DNA from: an uncultured Lachnospiraceae bacterium
GTDB taxonomy: Bacteria > Bacillota > Clostridia > Lachnospirales > Lachnospiraceae
Direction: 5' to 3'
DNA: 64,000 nucleotides
Assembly (NCBI GenBank): GCA_945949085.1
Contig: CAMFDJ010000004.1
Span: forward strand, 62,001-126,000
Shown here: positions 53,339 through 62,888 of the stretch, piece by piece
How the letters are laid out: the number at the start of each line of letters is the position of its first letter
Numbering within the stretch: the first letter of the stretch is position 1
The notes under the pieces: generated by a model
What the model was told of the DNA's origin: nothing
Database searches by the model: none
What the model saw: only the letters and a program-made list of their open reading frames with translations
Position numbers and translations under genes: made by a program

Positions 53339-54032
53339 TTTCCGCTGCCCTTTTTGCTACAACAGCTCCCTTGTCCTGCATCCCGATTCCTGTAAGCAGT
53401 ATACAAAGGATACTATCTTATCCTTTCTGGCAAAACGAAAAGGTATCCTACAGGGAGTCTGTGTGACCGGCGGCGAACCCACCCTGTCAGATGAACTCCC
53501 TTCCTTCCTTTTTACCATCAAGGAGCTTGGTTATCTGATCAAACTCGATACCAATGGTTCCAATCCCGAGATGCTGCAATCACTTTATGAGCAAAAGCTG
53601 ATCGATTACGTGGCAATGGATGTGAAATCCGGTATTTCCGACTATCTATCTGTCTGCGGGTTGTCTGCCACACAGACAGCTCTTATCGATAACATAAAAA
53701 AGAGCATCCATTTCCTGATCCATGAAACAGATGCCTCCCGCTTTCAATATGAATTTCGCACCACAGTCGTCAAACCTTTACATACAGCCGCTTCTTTTTC
53801 AGAAATTGCCGGCCTGATTCATGGAGCGATGCGATACTTTCTGCAGTCCTACCAAAAAACCGATGCAACTCTTGCCCTGACAGCGGCTTTTCCCTCCCGG
53901 GATGCTTCCCTACTATGTGCCGGTTTTCCCGATGCCGCCACTTTTGATGCCTATTCTATACAGGAACTGGAAGCATTTGCTGCAATTGTGCGCCCTTACG
54001 TAAGCCACGTCAGTCTGCGCGGTGTCGAATAA
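53256..54032 (+). CDS. nrdG: Anaerobic ribonucleotide reductase activating protein (NrdG-like radical SAM)
   Basis: A 258-residue radical SAM protein with FQKTTLLDYPEHIAATVFLGGCNFRCPFCYN (cluster motif CxxxCPFC near 27-34), VTGGEPTLSDEL and LDTNGSNPEML. The opening with TLLDYPG-like residues marks the NrdG2 class, which makes the glycyl radical on class III ribonucleotide reductase in strict anaerobes. AAGGAGG precedes the ATG. No nrdD is in the window, so the partner is elsewhere, and another glycyl radical enzyme cannot be ruled out. Its end overlaps the convergent DUF6128-like gene by 23 bases. Confidence 0.88.
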   Translation: MQICGFQKTTLLDYPEHIAATVFLGGCNFRCPFCYNSSLVLHPDSCKQYTKDTILSFLAKRKGILQGVCVTGGEPTLSDELPSFLFTIKELGYLIKLDTNGSNPEMLQSLYEQKLIDYVAMDVKSGISDYLSVCGLSATQTALIDNIKKSIHFLIHETDASRFQYEFRTTVVKPLHTAASFSEIAGLIHGAMRYFLQSYQKTDATLALTAAFPSRDASLLCAGFPDAATFDAYSIQELEAFAAIVRPYVSHVSLRGVE

Positions 54033-54969
54033 AACTTGTGGTTTCAGTCTGTCGCAAAAAATAACCATAGGTCCCTTCAGTGGGTTTCTCCGTTCTCGTC
54101 TCCCCACTCATACTGCACAAATCTACCTTTGCGGCTTCTATAAAATACGGAAATCCCATCATTTTCGCCGCAATGGCCTCGCGTTCATAAAAATAACCCG
54201 GCACCGCCAGAAAATTCTTTCCCAGCAAAAGATGTCTGTACTGATAAAAGCTATGAAGCAGAAAACTGTTATAATACAGTTCCACAAATGCCTCTCCCAT
54301 GGCGAGAAGCTCTTTCAGGTCATCGATGCGCCGCACGGGATATTCTTTCGCATCCGTCATCTTGCTTTTGACATCACTTCCGGTATGATTTCCGGTATCA
54401 TTTCCGTCTTTTTCACTTGCGTAAAAATCTCCTCCCTGCACATCTGACCGACTATCAGCACCATCCTTTTTCTGTTCCCCGCTCTGTTTTTCTATCAGAT
54501 GCTCCGCCTGTTTCTCACGCTGCTTTTCTGCCGTTTTTTCTATCTGCAGCCGGTCTGCGGTCTGCTGCTTCTCCCTCTCTTGTTCCGGACTCTGTTGACC
54601 CGGTTGTACCGCCTGCGGATAACCATGCATATAGATCATATACTGCTTATCCATTTCCAAATAACAATTCTCAATCTTCACAATCTGATGTGCCGCTATT
54701 TCATGTAGCTGAAAGGCATAGTGATACTTTGATTTTGAAAACAGGAACGGGAAAGCCGACTCTCTCCTTAGCAAATTCTGCTCACCTTCTTTTCTGACAA
54801 GATAAATCAAATGACAGATCCCTTTCGTCTGATCAGTCAGTGGCAGATGATCCATGTAATAATCAATCTTGATCTTCTGATCCCAGATCACCAGCTTACA
54901 CAGTCCCGCTGTCATCAGCTTTTCATTTCCCCGGAAAAGTTGAATGTATTCTTTTTTCTGTAAAAACAT
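54010..54969 (-). CDS. DUF6128-like protein of unknown function
   Basis: A 319-residue protein with a conserved N-terminal domain (about 1-120: YIQLFRGNEKLMTAGLCKLV, CYLEMDKQYMIYMHGYP), a long Gln/Glu/Lys-rich low-complexity linker (about 120-205), and a conserved C-terminal part (SFLLHSFYQYRHLLLGK, AVPGYFYEREAIAAKMMGFP). Such proteins are frequent in Lachnospiraceae but have no known function. No signal peptide or membrane helix is seen. The linker probably varies in length. Confidence 0.75.
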   Translation of the reverse strand: MFLQKKEYIQLFRGNEKLMTAGLCKLVIWDQKIKIDYYMDHLPLTDQTKGICHLIYLVRKEGEQNLLRRESAFPFLFSKSKYHYAFQLHEIAAHQIVKIENCYLEMDKQYMIYMHGYPQAVQPGQQSPEQEREKQQTADRLQIEKTAEKQREKQAEHLIEKQSGEQKKDGADSRSDVQGGDFYASEKDGNDTGNHTGSDVKSKMTDAKEYPVRRIDDLKELLAMGEAFVELYYNSFLLHSFYQYRHLLLGKNFLAVPGYFYEREAIAAKMMGFPYFIEAAKVDLCSMSGETRTEKPTEGTYGYFLRQTETTSFIRHRAD

Positions 54970-55144
54970 AATCCCGCCACCTCATATTTGAACCATTGAA
55001 AATACGTTTTCGTCGTAAAACTATTTCAATATATGAAGTGCCGGGACCGGTTATTCCTGATTCTTTTGTAATTTTGCTGTATGTGTGATATAAGTTGCCG
55101 GGCATAGGGACAGCGCATGCTGTAATCCGGTCTGTCAAACAGGA

Positions 55145-56269
55145 TCACTCCATGTTTTCCAGATATTTCATATAACTGACTACCATCAGTGCTATCTTCA
55201 GGGTCAGCGCATCATCAAAGATCCTGATATCAAGTCCTGACATCTTTTCCAGTTTTTCCAGCCTGTACAATAGTGTATTACGATGCACATAAAGCTGTCT
55301 GGCTGTCTCTGAGACATTCAGATTGTTTTCCAGAAACATATTAACGGTTGTCAGAATTTCTTCATCAAGCTCCTTAGGAATCTTATCTCCGAAAATCTCT
55401 TCGATAAACATCTGACATAAATTGACGGGAAGCTGATAAATCAATCGTCCAATACCGAGCATATTATAGGCCACCACATCTTTTTGGGCATAAAATATCT
55501 TGCCGACATCCAGTGCCATTTTTGCTTCCTTATAGCTCTTAGACACGTCCTTGAGCTCAGTGACAATGGTTCCGTATGCAATTCTGACATTCATCATTGC
55601 TTCGGTATTCATGAGTGCAACGGTATTTTCAGCGATCTCTCTGACAGCATCATAGTCATTCTCATCCGTCAGTTGTTTGATAACGATCAGGTTACGCTCA
55701 TCCACAGCCGTCACATAATCTCCCGAATGCGCAGAAAACATACCCTTCAAAAACTCCATGGCATAGCTTTCCTTGCCACTCTGTATCTCCAGGAGCAGAA
55801 CCACTCTTGTTTTTTTGATTTCTACGTGCAGTTTTTTTGCACGATTATAGATGTCGACCAACAGAAGATTATCCAAAATGAGATTTTGGAAAAAGCTGTT
55901 GCGGTCATACCGCTCCTTATAAGCCACAATCAATGATTGAATATTCGCCACTGCCACTCGTCCGATCATGATCTCCTCAGTGGAGTCGCCGCAAAGGACA
56001 ACATAAACCGGGTCACCTTCATCGTAAATCTTACTGTAATGATATCCCGCCACTGTCTGACTTCCGGCCGGTGATGCCGCAAATGCTGTGATCATATCTG
56101 CATCAAAGGAGATCCTGTCAGAAGTTTTCGCTACCATCATGCCCTCTACATCCACTACAGCGAGATCTACCTTTGTGATATTCTTTAGATCATCAATGCT
56201 ATTCTGAATAATCTGTGTTGCTACCATGCGTTGTCCCCTTTCAGCTTTTTTTGCTTCGCTTATACTCAT
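55145..56269 (-). CDS. CdaR/PucR-family transcriptional regulator (sugar-diacid type)
   Basis: A 374-residue regulator. An N-terminal sugar-diacid-recognition-like domain (about 10-140: ATQIIQNSIDDLKNITKVDLAVVDVEGMMVAKTSD), a middle GGDEF-like/CdaR region, and a C-terminal PucR helix-turn-helix (MFLENNLNVSETARQLYVHRNTLLYRLEKLEKMSGLD). ATG 56269 is preceded by GGAGGGAAA; ATG 56227 with AAGGGGAC is also possible. It lies directly downstream of the sugar ABC ATPase gene on the same strand, separated by a terminator, and may regulate carbohydrate use. Confidence 0.88.
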   Translation of the reverse strand: MSISEAKKAERGQRMVATQIIQNSIDDLKNITKVDLAVVDVEGMMVAKTSDRISFDADMITAFAASPAGSQTVAGYHYSKIYDEGDPVYVVLCGDSTEEIMIGRVAVANIQSLIVAYKERYDRNSFFQNLILDNLLLVDIYNRAKKLHVEIKKTRVVLLLEIQSGKESYAMEFLKGMFSAHSGDYVTAVDERNLIVIKQLTDENDYDAVREIAENTVALMNTEAMMNVRIAYGTIVTELKDVSKSYKEAKMALDVGKIFYAQKDVVAYNMLGIGRLIYQLPVNLCQMFIEEIFGDKIPKELDEEILTTVNMFLENNLNVSETARQLYVHRNTLLYRLEKLEKMSGLDIRIFDDALTLKIALMVVSYMKYLENME

Positions 56270-56300
56270 TTTCCCTCCTCATTATTCAGAGAAAGAGAAA

Positions 56301-56323
56301 GGGGAGATACATCGTATCTCCCC
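56301..56323 (-). terminator. Terminator of the MsmX/UgpC-like gene
   Basis: Ten perfect pairs (GGGGAGATAC with GTATCTCCCC), three-base loop, then TTTCTCTTTCTCTG on the minus strand, 23 bases after the stop codon. Confidence 0.75.
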
Positions 56324-56345
56324 AAATGTTTTGGTTCATAAATGA

Positions 56346-57458
56346 CTAGTTGGTAATAACTAATTCTGTCTCTTTATCGAAGATATGGATCTTCTCAACA
56401 TCAATAGCAAATTTAACAACATCGCCAGGTCTTGCAGTTGTACGAGGATCAACTCTTGCTGTCATCTGGAACTCATCCAGATCGAAGTATAAGTAAACTT
56501 CTGCACCAAGTAATTCGTATACCTTAACAGTAGCTTCGAATGTGCTCTGCGGTGAAGCTTCTACCATCATCTCTGAATCATATACATCTTCAGGACGGAT
56601 ACCGAATGTAACAGTCTTTCCGTTATAACCGCCTTCGATCAGTTTCTTAGACTTAGCAGGAGGAAGCGGGATGAAGTGTCCGGCAACCTTAAGAACTGCT
56701 GTGTCATCAACAACTTCTACAACAGCATCTAAGAAGTTCATCTGAGGAGATCCCATGAATCCTGCTACGAACAGGTTTGCAGGGTTCTCATATAAGTTCT
56801 GAGGTGTATCAACCTGCTGAATGATACCATCCTTCATAACTACGATTCTTGTACCAAGTGTCATAGCCTCTGTCTGGTCATGTGTAACGTAGATGATGGT
56901 TGTACCTAATCTCTGATGTAATTTAGCGATCTCGATACGCATCTGTACACGAAGCTTAGCATCCAGATTTGATAAAGGCTCATCCATAAGGAATACCTTA
57001 GGATTACGAACGATAGCACGACCCATGGCAACACGCTGTCTCTGACCACCTGACAAAGCTCTTGGCTTACGATCAAGGAGTGGTGTCAGGTCAAGGATCT
57101 TAGCTGCTTCCTTAACCATCTTGTCGATTTCTTCCTTCGGAACTTTTCGAAGTTTCAGACCGAATGCCATGTTATCATATACTGTCATATGAGGATACAG
57201 AGCGTAGCTCTGGAATACCATCGCGATATCTCTGTCCTTAGGTTCTACATCGTTAACCAGCTTGTCGCCGATTCTCAGTTCTCCGGAAGAGATGTCTTCC
57301 AGACCTGCGATCATACGAAGTGTGGTAGATTTACCACATCCTGAAGGTCCTACGAAAATGATGAACTCCTGGTCAGCAATTTCAAGATTGAAATCTTTAA
57401 CTGCTTCAAATCCGTTAGGATAAACTTTACATACGTTTTTTAATGATAAGTTAGCCAT
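56346..57458 (-). CDS. ugpC: Sugar ABC transporter ATP-binding protein (MsmX/UgpC type)
   Basis: A 370-residue CUT1 ATPase: Walker A GPSGCGKST, Q-loop region VFQSYALYPHMTVYDN, signature LSGGQRQRVAMGRAI, Walker B VFLMDEPLSNLDAKLR and switch His in YVTHDQTEAMT. A C-terminal MalK-like regulatory domain follows (FGIRPEDVYD). AGGAGG precedes the ATG. It stands alone without permease genes. In Firmicutes one MsmX-type ATPase commonly drives several CUT1 transporters, so it could power the incomplete system at 1-2404 (inference). Confidence 0.93.
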   Translation of the reverse strand: MANLSLKNVCKVYPNGFEAVKDFNLEIADQEFIIFVGPSGCGKSTTLRMIAGLEDISSGELRIGDKLVNDVEPKDRDIAMVFQSYALYPHMTVYDNMAFGLKLRKVPKEEIDKMVKEAAKILDLTPLLDRKPRALSGGQRQRVAMGRAIVRNPKVFLMDEPLSNLDAKLRVQMRIEIAKLHQRLGTTIIYVTHDQTEAMTLGTRIVVMKDGIIQQVDTPQNLYENPANLFVAGFMGSPQMNFLDAVVEVVDDTAVLKVAGHFIPLPPAKSKKLIEGGYNGKTVTFGIRPEDVYDSEMMVEASPQSTFEATVKVYELLGAEVYLYFDLDEFQMTARVDPRTTARPGDVVKFAIDVEKIHIFDKETELVITN

Positions 57459-57593
57459 TAAATTTTCCTCCTAAAATATTGAATGTATAAAATTGTTTGA
57501 TGCCGTTCCATCTGTTTAACAGTATAATAGATTCCCTCGTTTTTTCCTATAACAAAATTACACAAGGTTTTTTTTCTTTCTTATACATGTTGC

Positions 57594-58091
57594 CTAATCA
57601 GACTTTCCCTCCGTCATCCTCCGGAGCAGTGTCTTTTTCATCGGCGTGTAAAGGATGCCGTCCGTTTTCTTCTGCCCTTCTGTCTCAACAAAGCCGACCC
57701 GGCGGTAAAACTCCACCGCATAAGGTGCCGCATTGACTGTCAGATATGTCTTTTGACCCTCTTCCGTAACGTGTCGCCCCATCCTTTCGATCAGCAGACG
57801 TCCAATCCCCTTTTTGTGGTGCTCCTTTGCCACAAAAAGGAGCGATATATGACAGGCGCTGCGCAAAGAGATCACCCCGACGAGCTCATCCTCAAAAAAA
57901 GCTCCATAGACAGGATATTCCCCCAGAAGAAACATCTTCCGTAGCCTCTCATCCGATATAAATTCCAAAAAATTGTGAATGCCTTCCTGATCATACTCCG
58001 GCGCTTCAAAACGCAGAAAGGTCTTCCAAACGAGAGCCATTGCTTCATCCCATTCTTCAGACCTTATTTTCCGAATCACTATCTGCTGCAT
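57594..58091 (-). CDS. GNAT-family N-acetyltransferase
   Basis: About 165 residues with the GNAT acetyl-CoA loop ISLLFVAKEHHKKGIGRLLIERM and the C-terminal strand YLTVNAAPYAVEFYRRVGFVETE. ATG 58091 follows AGGAGAATAAC; an upstream ATG at 58124 is in frame but lacks a site. The substrate is not known. It starts 35 bases after the DUF1002 gene on the same strand and may share its transcript. Confidence 0.85.
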   Translation of the reverse strand: MQQIVIRKIRSEEWDEAMALVWKTFLRFEAPEYDQEGIHNFLEFISDERLRKMFLLGEYPVYGAFFEDELVGVISLRSACHISLLFVAKEHHKKGIGRLLIERMGRHVTEEGQKTYLTVNAAPYAVEFYRRVGFVETEGQKKTDGILYTPMKKTLLRRMTEGKSD

Positions 58092-58126
58092 GTTATTCTC
58101 CTGCTTATCTGCCTCTGTTGACATTT

Positions 58127-59077
58127 CTACCGATTGCCAAACAATCCCGCAAAGAAATCCTTGATCGCATTGCCAATCTTAGTGAAAATATTGCCGGCAG
58201 CCTGCTTTGCAATCTCGCCACCATCGATATGAGCCAAAAAGTCTGTTCCGAATTTGCTGTACAGATCCTCCGCCTGCTGAATCAGCATATTGGGATCCAG
58301 CCCCAAATCCTTGATCTTCTGCATGATGTCGACAATCTGCTGTACTTCCTCAGGTGTCAGGGTGACACCGAATTTCTCCTCGCCTTCTTGAATGGCTGCC
58401 TGAATATCATCCTCTGAATTGAGCTGCCCTGCGGCAACCTTTGCTTTGACAAAAGCGATCAGCGCCTCAATATCCTCACTGTCGGCATCCTGAATGGCAA
58501 GCTCTCCCGTCGTGATCAGCTCATCCATCGCAATATCCAGCGTACTGTCGCTGACCGTTTCGCCTGTCATTTCTTCATAGCCCTTGATCGCACCGATCAA
58601 TGCCGCCGTTCCGGACATCTCAGAAGGAGCAACCACCATGATCTCGGCATCCGATACACCGGCTGTGAGCAGTGCATTGCGATACATACCCGTCGTACAG
58701 TAATTGATGTTTTTTGTCGTGACCAGAACACCATGACCGCTCTCCGCCGGCGTGATCATAACACTCGAGAGGGATTTGCTGCCAATCACAGACGCATCCA
58801 GATAGGCATCCAGATACTGGTGCTCCATTTCATTTGTAATGGTAATCATCTTGTAATTACCAAGCTCTGCTTCTGAAACTCCCATCAGGGATAAAACAGT
58901 CTGTCTCTGCGCTTCGGACAGATCGGCGCCAAGCGCAATGATCGGCTGCGACGCGTCAATGTTGACGATCTTACTCTGATCGATCTGCGTATTCTGAATC
59001 TCTGTTGCCATTGCCGTCATGCCGGATAATAAAACAAAAATCATACTCAAAAGTACTACTCTTTTTCTTACACTCAT
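58127..59077 (-). CDS. DUF1002 secreted protein
   Basis: About 316 residues. A signal peptide (VRKRVVLLSMIFVLLSGMTAMA) with probable cleavage after MA, then a DUF1002 domain (IIALGADLSEAQRQTVLSLMG, ITNEMEHQYLDAYLD, GHGVLVTTKNINYCTTGMY, VVAPSEMSGTAALIGAIKGYE). The C-terminal 60 residues are helical and may bind the wall or membrane. Function unknown; common in Firmicutes. ATG 59077 follows AAAGGAGG. Confidence 0.87.
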   Translation of the reverse strand: MSVRKRVVLLSMIFVLLSGMTAMATEIQNTQIDQSKIVNIDASQPIIALGADLSEAQRQTVLSLMGVSEAELGNYKMITITNEMEHQYLDAYLDASVIGSKSLSSVMITPAESGHGVLVTTKNINYCTTGMYRNALLTAGVSDAEIMVVAPSEMSGTAALIGAIKGYEEMTGETVSDSTLDIAMDELITTGELAIQDADSEDIEALIAFVKAKVAAGQLNSEDDIQAAIQEGEEKFGVTLTPEEVQQIVDIMQKIKDLGLDPNMLIQQAEDLYSKFGTDFLAHIDGGEIAKQAAGNIFTKIGNAIKDFFAGLFGNR

Positions 59078-59167
59078 AGCTACCTCCTTTATGATAACCT
59101 GCTGTCTCTCCGTCCTCATTCAAAAATCCCGTCGCGGCGTCACATGACCTGTTCATGCCACATGTGA

Positions 59168-60112
59168 TCAGCCTCTCTGAACCAGAACAAGAGAAATCCA
59201 GTTCTCCAGATCGAGGAAAAAAGTCTCCTTCACCGGCTCATTGTAAAGTTCATGTCTGCATCCATTATACAGCTTGAACGTCACCTTTGTCATATCCAGA
59301 TTCAGGAAATCATCATACAGCTTTTGCGGAGCCTTTCCCCTCTCTCCTACCGGATCCTCTGTTCCCGATACGATCAGGACAGGAAGTTTTTTGGGCATTT
59401 TGGCAAGCTCTTTCTTATTTTGCATTCTGTCTGCCAGCTCGTATAACACATGATACGCATTGACGGAGAAAGTAAAGCCTCCGCCCTGCGGATCTTTTGC
59501 ATATGCATCCACAACCTTTGGATCACTGCAGATCCAGTCATGACATGTCCTGGGATTCTCAATGACTTTCATATAAGCTTTGCTCGTCATATTTGCCACA
59601 AATCCGCTTACATAATGGTCTCCTCGCAACTTACCGAGCAATGTTGTCACAAATTTTCCCGCCACAAGCTGCCATTTTGCCGGATTGCCTGTGCCACAGA
59701 TGATTGCGCCATCAATTCCGCTTCCGTATCTGATCAGATAGTTACGCAGAATAAAGGAGCCCATGCTATGTCCAAAGATCAGATATGGAACGCCCGGATA
59801 CTGCTGCTGTATCGTCTTTTTCAGCCTGTGCTCATCCCTGACCATGACGGTAGCCCCGTCGGTCTCACAGATATAACCGTACTGACCGCCCTTTGACACA
59901 CTGCTGCCGTGTCCGAGATGATCGTCACCGACTACCAGAATTCCTTTTCCGGCGAAATACTGCGCCATTTCCTCATAGCGCTGTATATAATCGTTCATCC
60001 CGTGAATGATCTGCAAAATGCAGACAGGCTCTGTCTCCGGAAGCCATTTTACGGCATGGAGAGCCGTCTTTCCGTCCCTGGAATCGATTGTAAATTCTTC
60101 TTTTTTTATCAT
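59168..60112 (-). CDS. Alpha/beta hydrolase, monoacylglycerol-lipase/lysophospholipase type
   Basis: A 314-residue hydrolase with the lipase fold: oxyanion region IIHGMNDYIQRYEEMAQYF, VVGDDHLGHGSS, nucleophile Ser in FGHSMGSFI, catalytic Asp in VSGTEDPVGE and His in YNGCRHELYNE. This combination is typical of the Hydrolase_4 group that cleaves lysophospholipids or monoglycerides. Cytoplasmic, no signal peptide. A separate gene from metG, 77 bases downstream of it. Confidence 0.9.
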   Translation of the reverse strand: MIKKEEFTIDSRDGKTALHAVKWLPETEPVCILQIIHGMNDYIQRYEEMAQYFAGKGILVVGDDHLGHGSSVSKGGQYGYICETDGATVMVRDEHRLKKTIQQQYPGVPYLIFGHSMGSFILRNYLIRYGSGIDGAIICGTGNPAKWQLVAGKFVTTLLGKLRGDHYVSGFVANMTSKAYMKVIENPRTCHDWICSDPKVVDAYAKDPQGGGFTFSVNAYHVLYELADRMQNKKELAKMPKKLPVLIVSGTEDPVGERGKAPQKLYDDFLNLDMTKVTFKLYNGCRHELYNEPVKETFFLDLENWISLVLVQRG

Positions 60113-60189
60113 TCCTTATTCCTCTGTCTCATTTACAGATTCGTAACTATCCTTACAAATCCAAATAATCAATCTGACATAACCGGATA

Positions 60190-62214
60190 CTAGCAGATTT
60201 CCGCTCCCGCAGGCATCTCCTTCTCCGGTGTCAGAAGCGCAAGGTTACCCTCCGCATCTTCCGCACACAGCAGCATGCCTTCGCTGAGCACACCGGCAAG
60301 CTTTGCAGGTTTTAAGTTCACAAGTACCATCACCTTTTTGCCTACCATTTCTTCCGGTGAATAATGTGCCTTAATGCCGGACACGATCTGTTTGACAGAG
60401 CTGCCGATCTTCACCTGTGAGCAGAGCAGCTTTTTGCTCTTTGACACTGCCTCGCAGGCTATGATCTGTCCTACCTGGAACTGCATTTTTTCAAAATCTT
60501 CAAAGGTGATCTCCGCCTTTGGCTCGATGTCGATCACAGCTTCCTCCTCTTTTGCGGACTGTGCCTCTTCCGTGATGCCTGCCTCTTTTCTTCTTTCGGC
60601 AAACATTTCCTCCACCTGATTCATCAGCTCCTCAATCTCCTTGTTGCCGAATCTCTGGAACAGGATTTCCGGTGCATCCGTCACCTGATTGCCTGACGGA
60701 TAGAGGCTGCCTGCTTTGGCGAGGTCACCGCCGCAGCTTTCGAGCGTCTCAAAGCTGACAAGCGGTGCCTTGATCTGCTGCGCAATTTTTTCTGCCGTCT
60801 CGGGCAGGAAAGGTGCCAGGAGGGATGCGCCTGCCAGAATACCGTTGAGCAGGTTGTACATTACGGTTGCCAGTCTGCCTTCCTGCGCCTCATCCTTTGC
60901 AAGTGCCCAGGGCATTGTCTCATCAATATATTTGTTGCAGCGCTTGAATATGCCAAAAATCTCTGTGATGGCATCTGCCACGCGCAGCTCATCCATCTTT
61001 TTGCTGACTTTTCCGTAAGCATCTGCGATCGTCTGACGCAGGGAAGCATCGAAATCCTCTCCCTCAGAGACGCCTACGCCTTTATTTTCCACTTTTCCGC
61101 CAAAATATTTATTGCTCATGGAGATGGTTCTGTTCACCAGATTGCCAAGCGTGTTGGCAAGGTCGGAATTCCATCTCTCCACCATCAGATCCCAGCTGAT
61201 GACACCGTCATTTTCAAAGGGCATCTCATGCAGCACGAAATAGCGCACCGCGTCCACACCGAAGAATTTGACAAGATCCTCCGCATAGATGACATTTCCC
61301 TTGGATTTGCTCATCTTGCCGTCGCCCTGCAACAGCCACGGATGCCCGAATACCTGTTTCGGAAGCGGCTCACCGAGCGCCATTAAGAAAATAGGCCAGT
61401 AAATCGTATGGAAACGAATGATGTCCTTTCCGATCAGATGCAGGTCTGCCGGCCAGTTCTTTTTGTACTGTTCGGTAGAATTGCCGTCTGCGTCATACCC
61501 GATACCCGTGATATAGTTGGTCAGCGCATCGAGCCATACATAGACAACATGCTTGTCGTCGAAATCCACCGGAATACCCCATTTGAAGGAGGTACGGGAC
61601 ACACAGAGATCCTGCAGACCCGGCAGAAGGAAATTGTTCATCATCTCATTTTTGCGGCTGACCGGCTGAATAAATTCCGGATGCGTATTGATATGCTCGA
61701 TCAGGCGGTCCGCATATTTGCTCATCTTAAAGAAATATGCCTCCTCCTTGGCGGGCTTTACTTCTCTGCCGCAGTCAGGACATTTGCCGTCTACAAGCTG
61801 GCTCTCCGTCCAGAAGGATTCACAAGGTGTACAGTAAAGACCCTCGTAAGAGCCTTTGTAGATGTCTCCCTGATCGTATAATTTCTTGAAAATCTTCTGT
61901 ACCTGTTTTTCATGGTAATCATCTGTCGTACGGATGAACTTGTCATACGAGGTGTTCAGCATATCGCAGATATCCCGGATCTGTCCTGCCACACCGTCGA
62001 CAAACTCCTTCGGCGTCACACCTGCCTCCTGTGCCTTCAGCTCAATCTTCTGGCCATGCTCGTCCGTTCCTGTCTGGAAGAACACGTCATAGCCGTCTGC
62101 TCTCTTGTACCGTGCAATGGCATCTGCCAGCACGATCTCATAGCTGTTGCCGATATGCGGTTTACCTGAAGTGTAGGCAATCGCTGTTGTGATGTAATAC
62201 TTTCCCTTGTTCAT
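60190..62214 (-). CDS. metG: Methionyl-tRNA synthetase
   Basis: A 674-residue class I synthetase. HIGH-like site KPHIGNSYE at about 18-26, zinc-finger region CTPCESF with CPDCGRE, and KMSKSKGN near 300. The C-terminal 100 residues form an EMAP/Trbp111-like tRNA-binding domain (FEKMQFQVGQIIACEAVSKS, NLKPAKLAGVLSEGMLL), which supports dimerisation. It charges tRNA-Met. Preceded by a T-box leader at about 62254-62690 that should turn the gene on when tRNA-Met is uncharged. Confidence 0.97.
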   Translation of the reverse strand: MNKGKYYITTAIAYTSGKPHIGNSYEIVLADAIARYKRADGYDVFFQTGTDEHGQKIELKAQEAGVTPKEFVDGVAGQIRDICDMLNTSYDKFIRTTDDYHEKQVQKIFKKLYDQGDIYKGSYEGLYCTPCESFWTESQLVDGKCPDCGREVKPAKEEAYFFKMSKYADRLIEHINTHPEFIQPVSRKNEMMNNFLLPGLQDLCVSRTSFKWGIPVDFDDKHVVYVWLDALTNYITGIGYDADGNSTEQYKKNWPADLHLIGKDIIRFHTIYWPIFLMALGEPLPKQVFGHPWLLQGDGKMSKSKGNVIYAEDLVKFFGVDAVRYFVLHEMPFENDGVISWDLMVERWNSDLANTLGNLVNRTISMSNKYFGGKVENKGVGVSEGEDFDASLRQTIADAYGKVSKKMDELRVADAITEIFGIFKRCNKYIDETMPWALAKDEAQEGRLATVMYNLLNGILAGASLLAPFLPETAEKIAQQIKAPLVSFETLESCGGDLAKAGSLYPSGNQVTDAPEILFQRFGNKEIEELMNQVEEMFAERRKEAGITEEAQSAKEEEAVIDIEPKAEITFEDFEKMQFQVGQIIACEAVSKSKKLLCSQVKIGSSVKQIVSGIKAHYSPEEMVGKKVMVLVNLKPAKLAGVLSEGMLLCAEDAEGNLALLTPEKEMPAGAEIC

Positions 62215-62253
62215 GATTTGTCTCCTTTAATAATATTTTTTCCTTCCTCGCAA

Positions 62254-62690
62254 AATGAAACGCCTTCTGAAGGTTTCCCCTCAGAAGGCGATTGTTCGCG
62301 TTACCACTTCTGTTCATTTCAGACTCGCATCTGAAACCTTGGTAAGTACCTGTCAAAATATTCCGCGCCATCCTCTGACTGTCTGCACGCTGCCAATCTA
62401 AAAGATACTCTCCCGCTATAACAGGCGGACCTGTCGCAGCCTAAGCCTCTTATGATATAAGATGATATGTTCTGCACTGCCTCATTCCATCTTATATCTT
62501 ATGACCTCGGTGCGCTGCTCAAAAGCCATCTTCCAAATGCATTCCATCCGTCCCTCACAGCCCGGACAAGGCTCCGGCTTCTTTTCTGCCGACTGACATA
62601 TCACCCTCTGCCCGTAGGACGTTCTCTGAAAACTTCCTGCAAATGTACTCTCTTTCTCATTGCCGTTTTTATAAGTATACCCTAAGTTCT
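62254..62690 (-). promoter_or_regulatory. T-box riboswitch leader of metG
   Basis: The minus strand shows the T-box antiterminator sequence (AGAAGTGGTAACGCG, a variant of TGGTACCGCG) at about 62310-62296. A terminator hairpin, CGCCTTCTGA with TCAGAAGGCG (62261-62290), follows with TTTCATTTT. The upstream 400 bases fold into stems (GATATAAGATG and its complement). Uncharged tRNA-Met should favour antitermination. A -10 box TATACT lies at about 62681-62676 on the minus strand. The exact specifier loop was not assigned. Confidence 0.85.
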
Positions 62691-62700
62691 TTAAGAGTAA

Positions 62701-62888
62701 CACAGCAAATGGAAGATGTCAAATGCTAGTGATATGGATGCTGCAGACTAATGATTTCAAGATTTTTTCAACGGATGATTCTCATGCTGACAAAATAGCA
62801 ACACTTTCCCATAACAGTCTTACCCCCGTACTGAATCCCGTCCCCGCCGCATATCATAGAATAACATGATTTTCAGAGTGTGGCTTTC
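62701..62888. other. Gap between T-box promoter and DUF885 gene
   Basis: I see no gene, terminator or repeat in this AT-rich stretch other than probable divergent promoter sequence. Confidence 0.4.

Noticed and set aside
62482..62703. 73-codon open frame on the minus strand before metG
   Set aside because: It lies within the T-box leader and is explained by the folded RNA.
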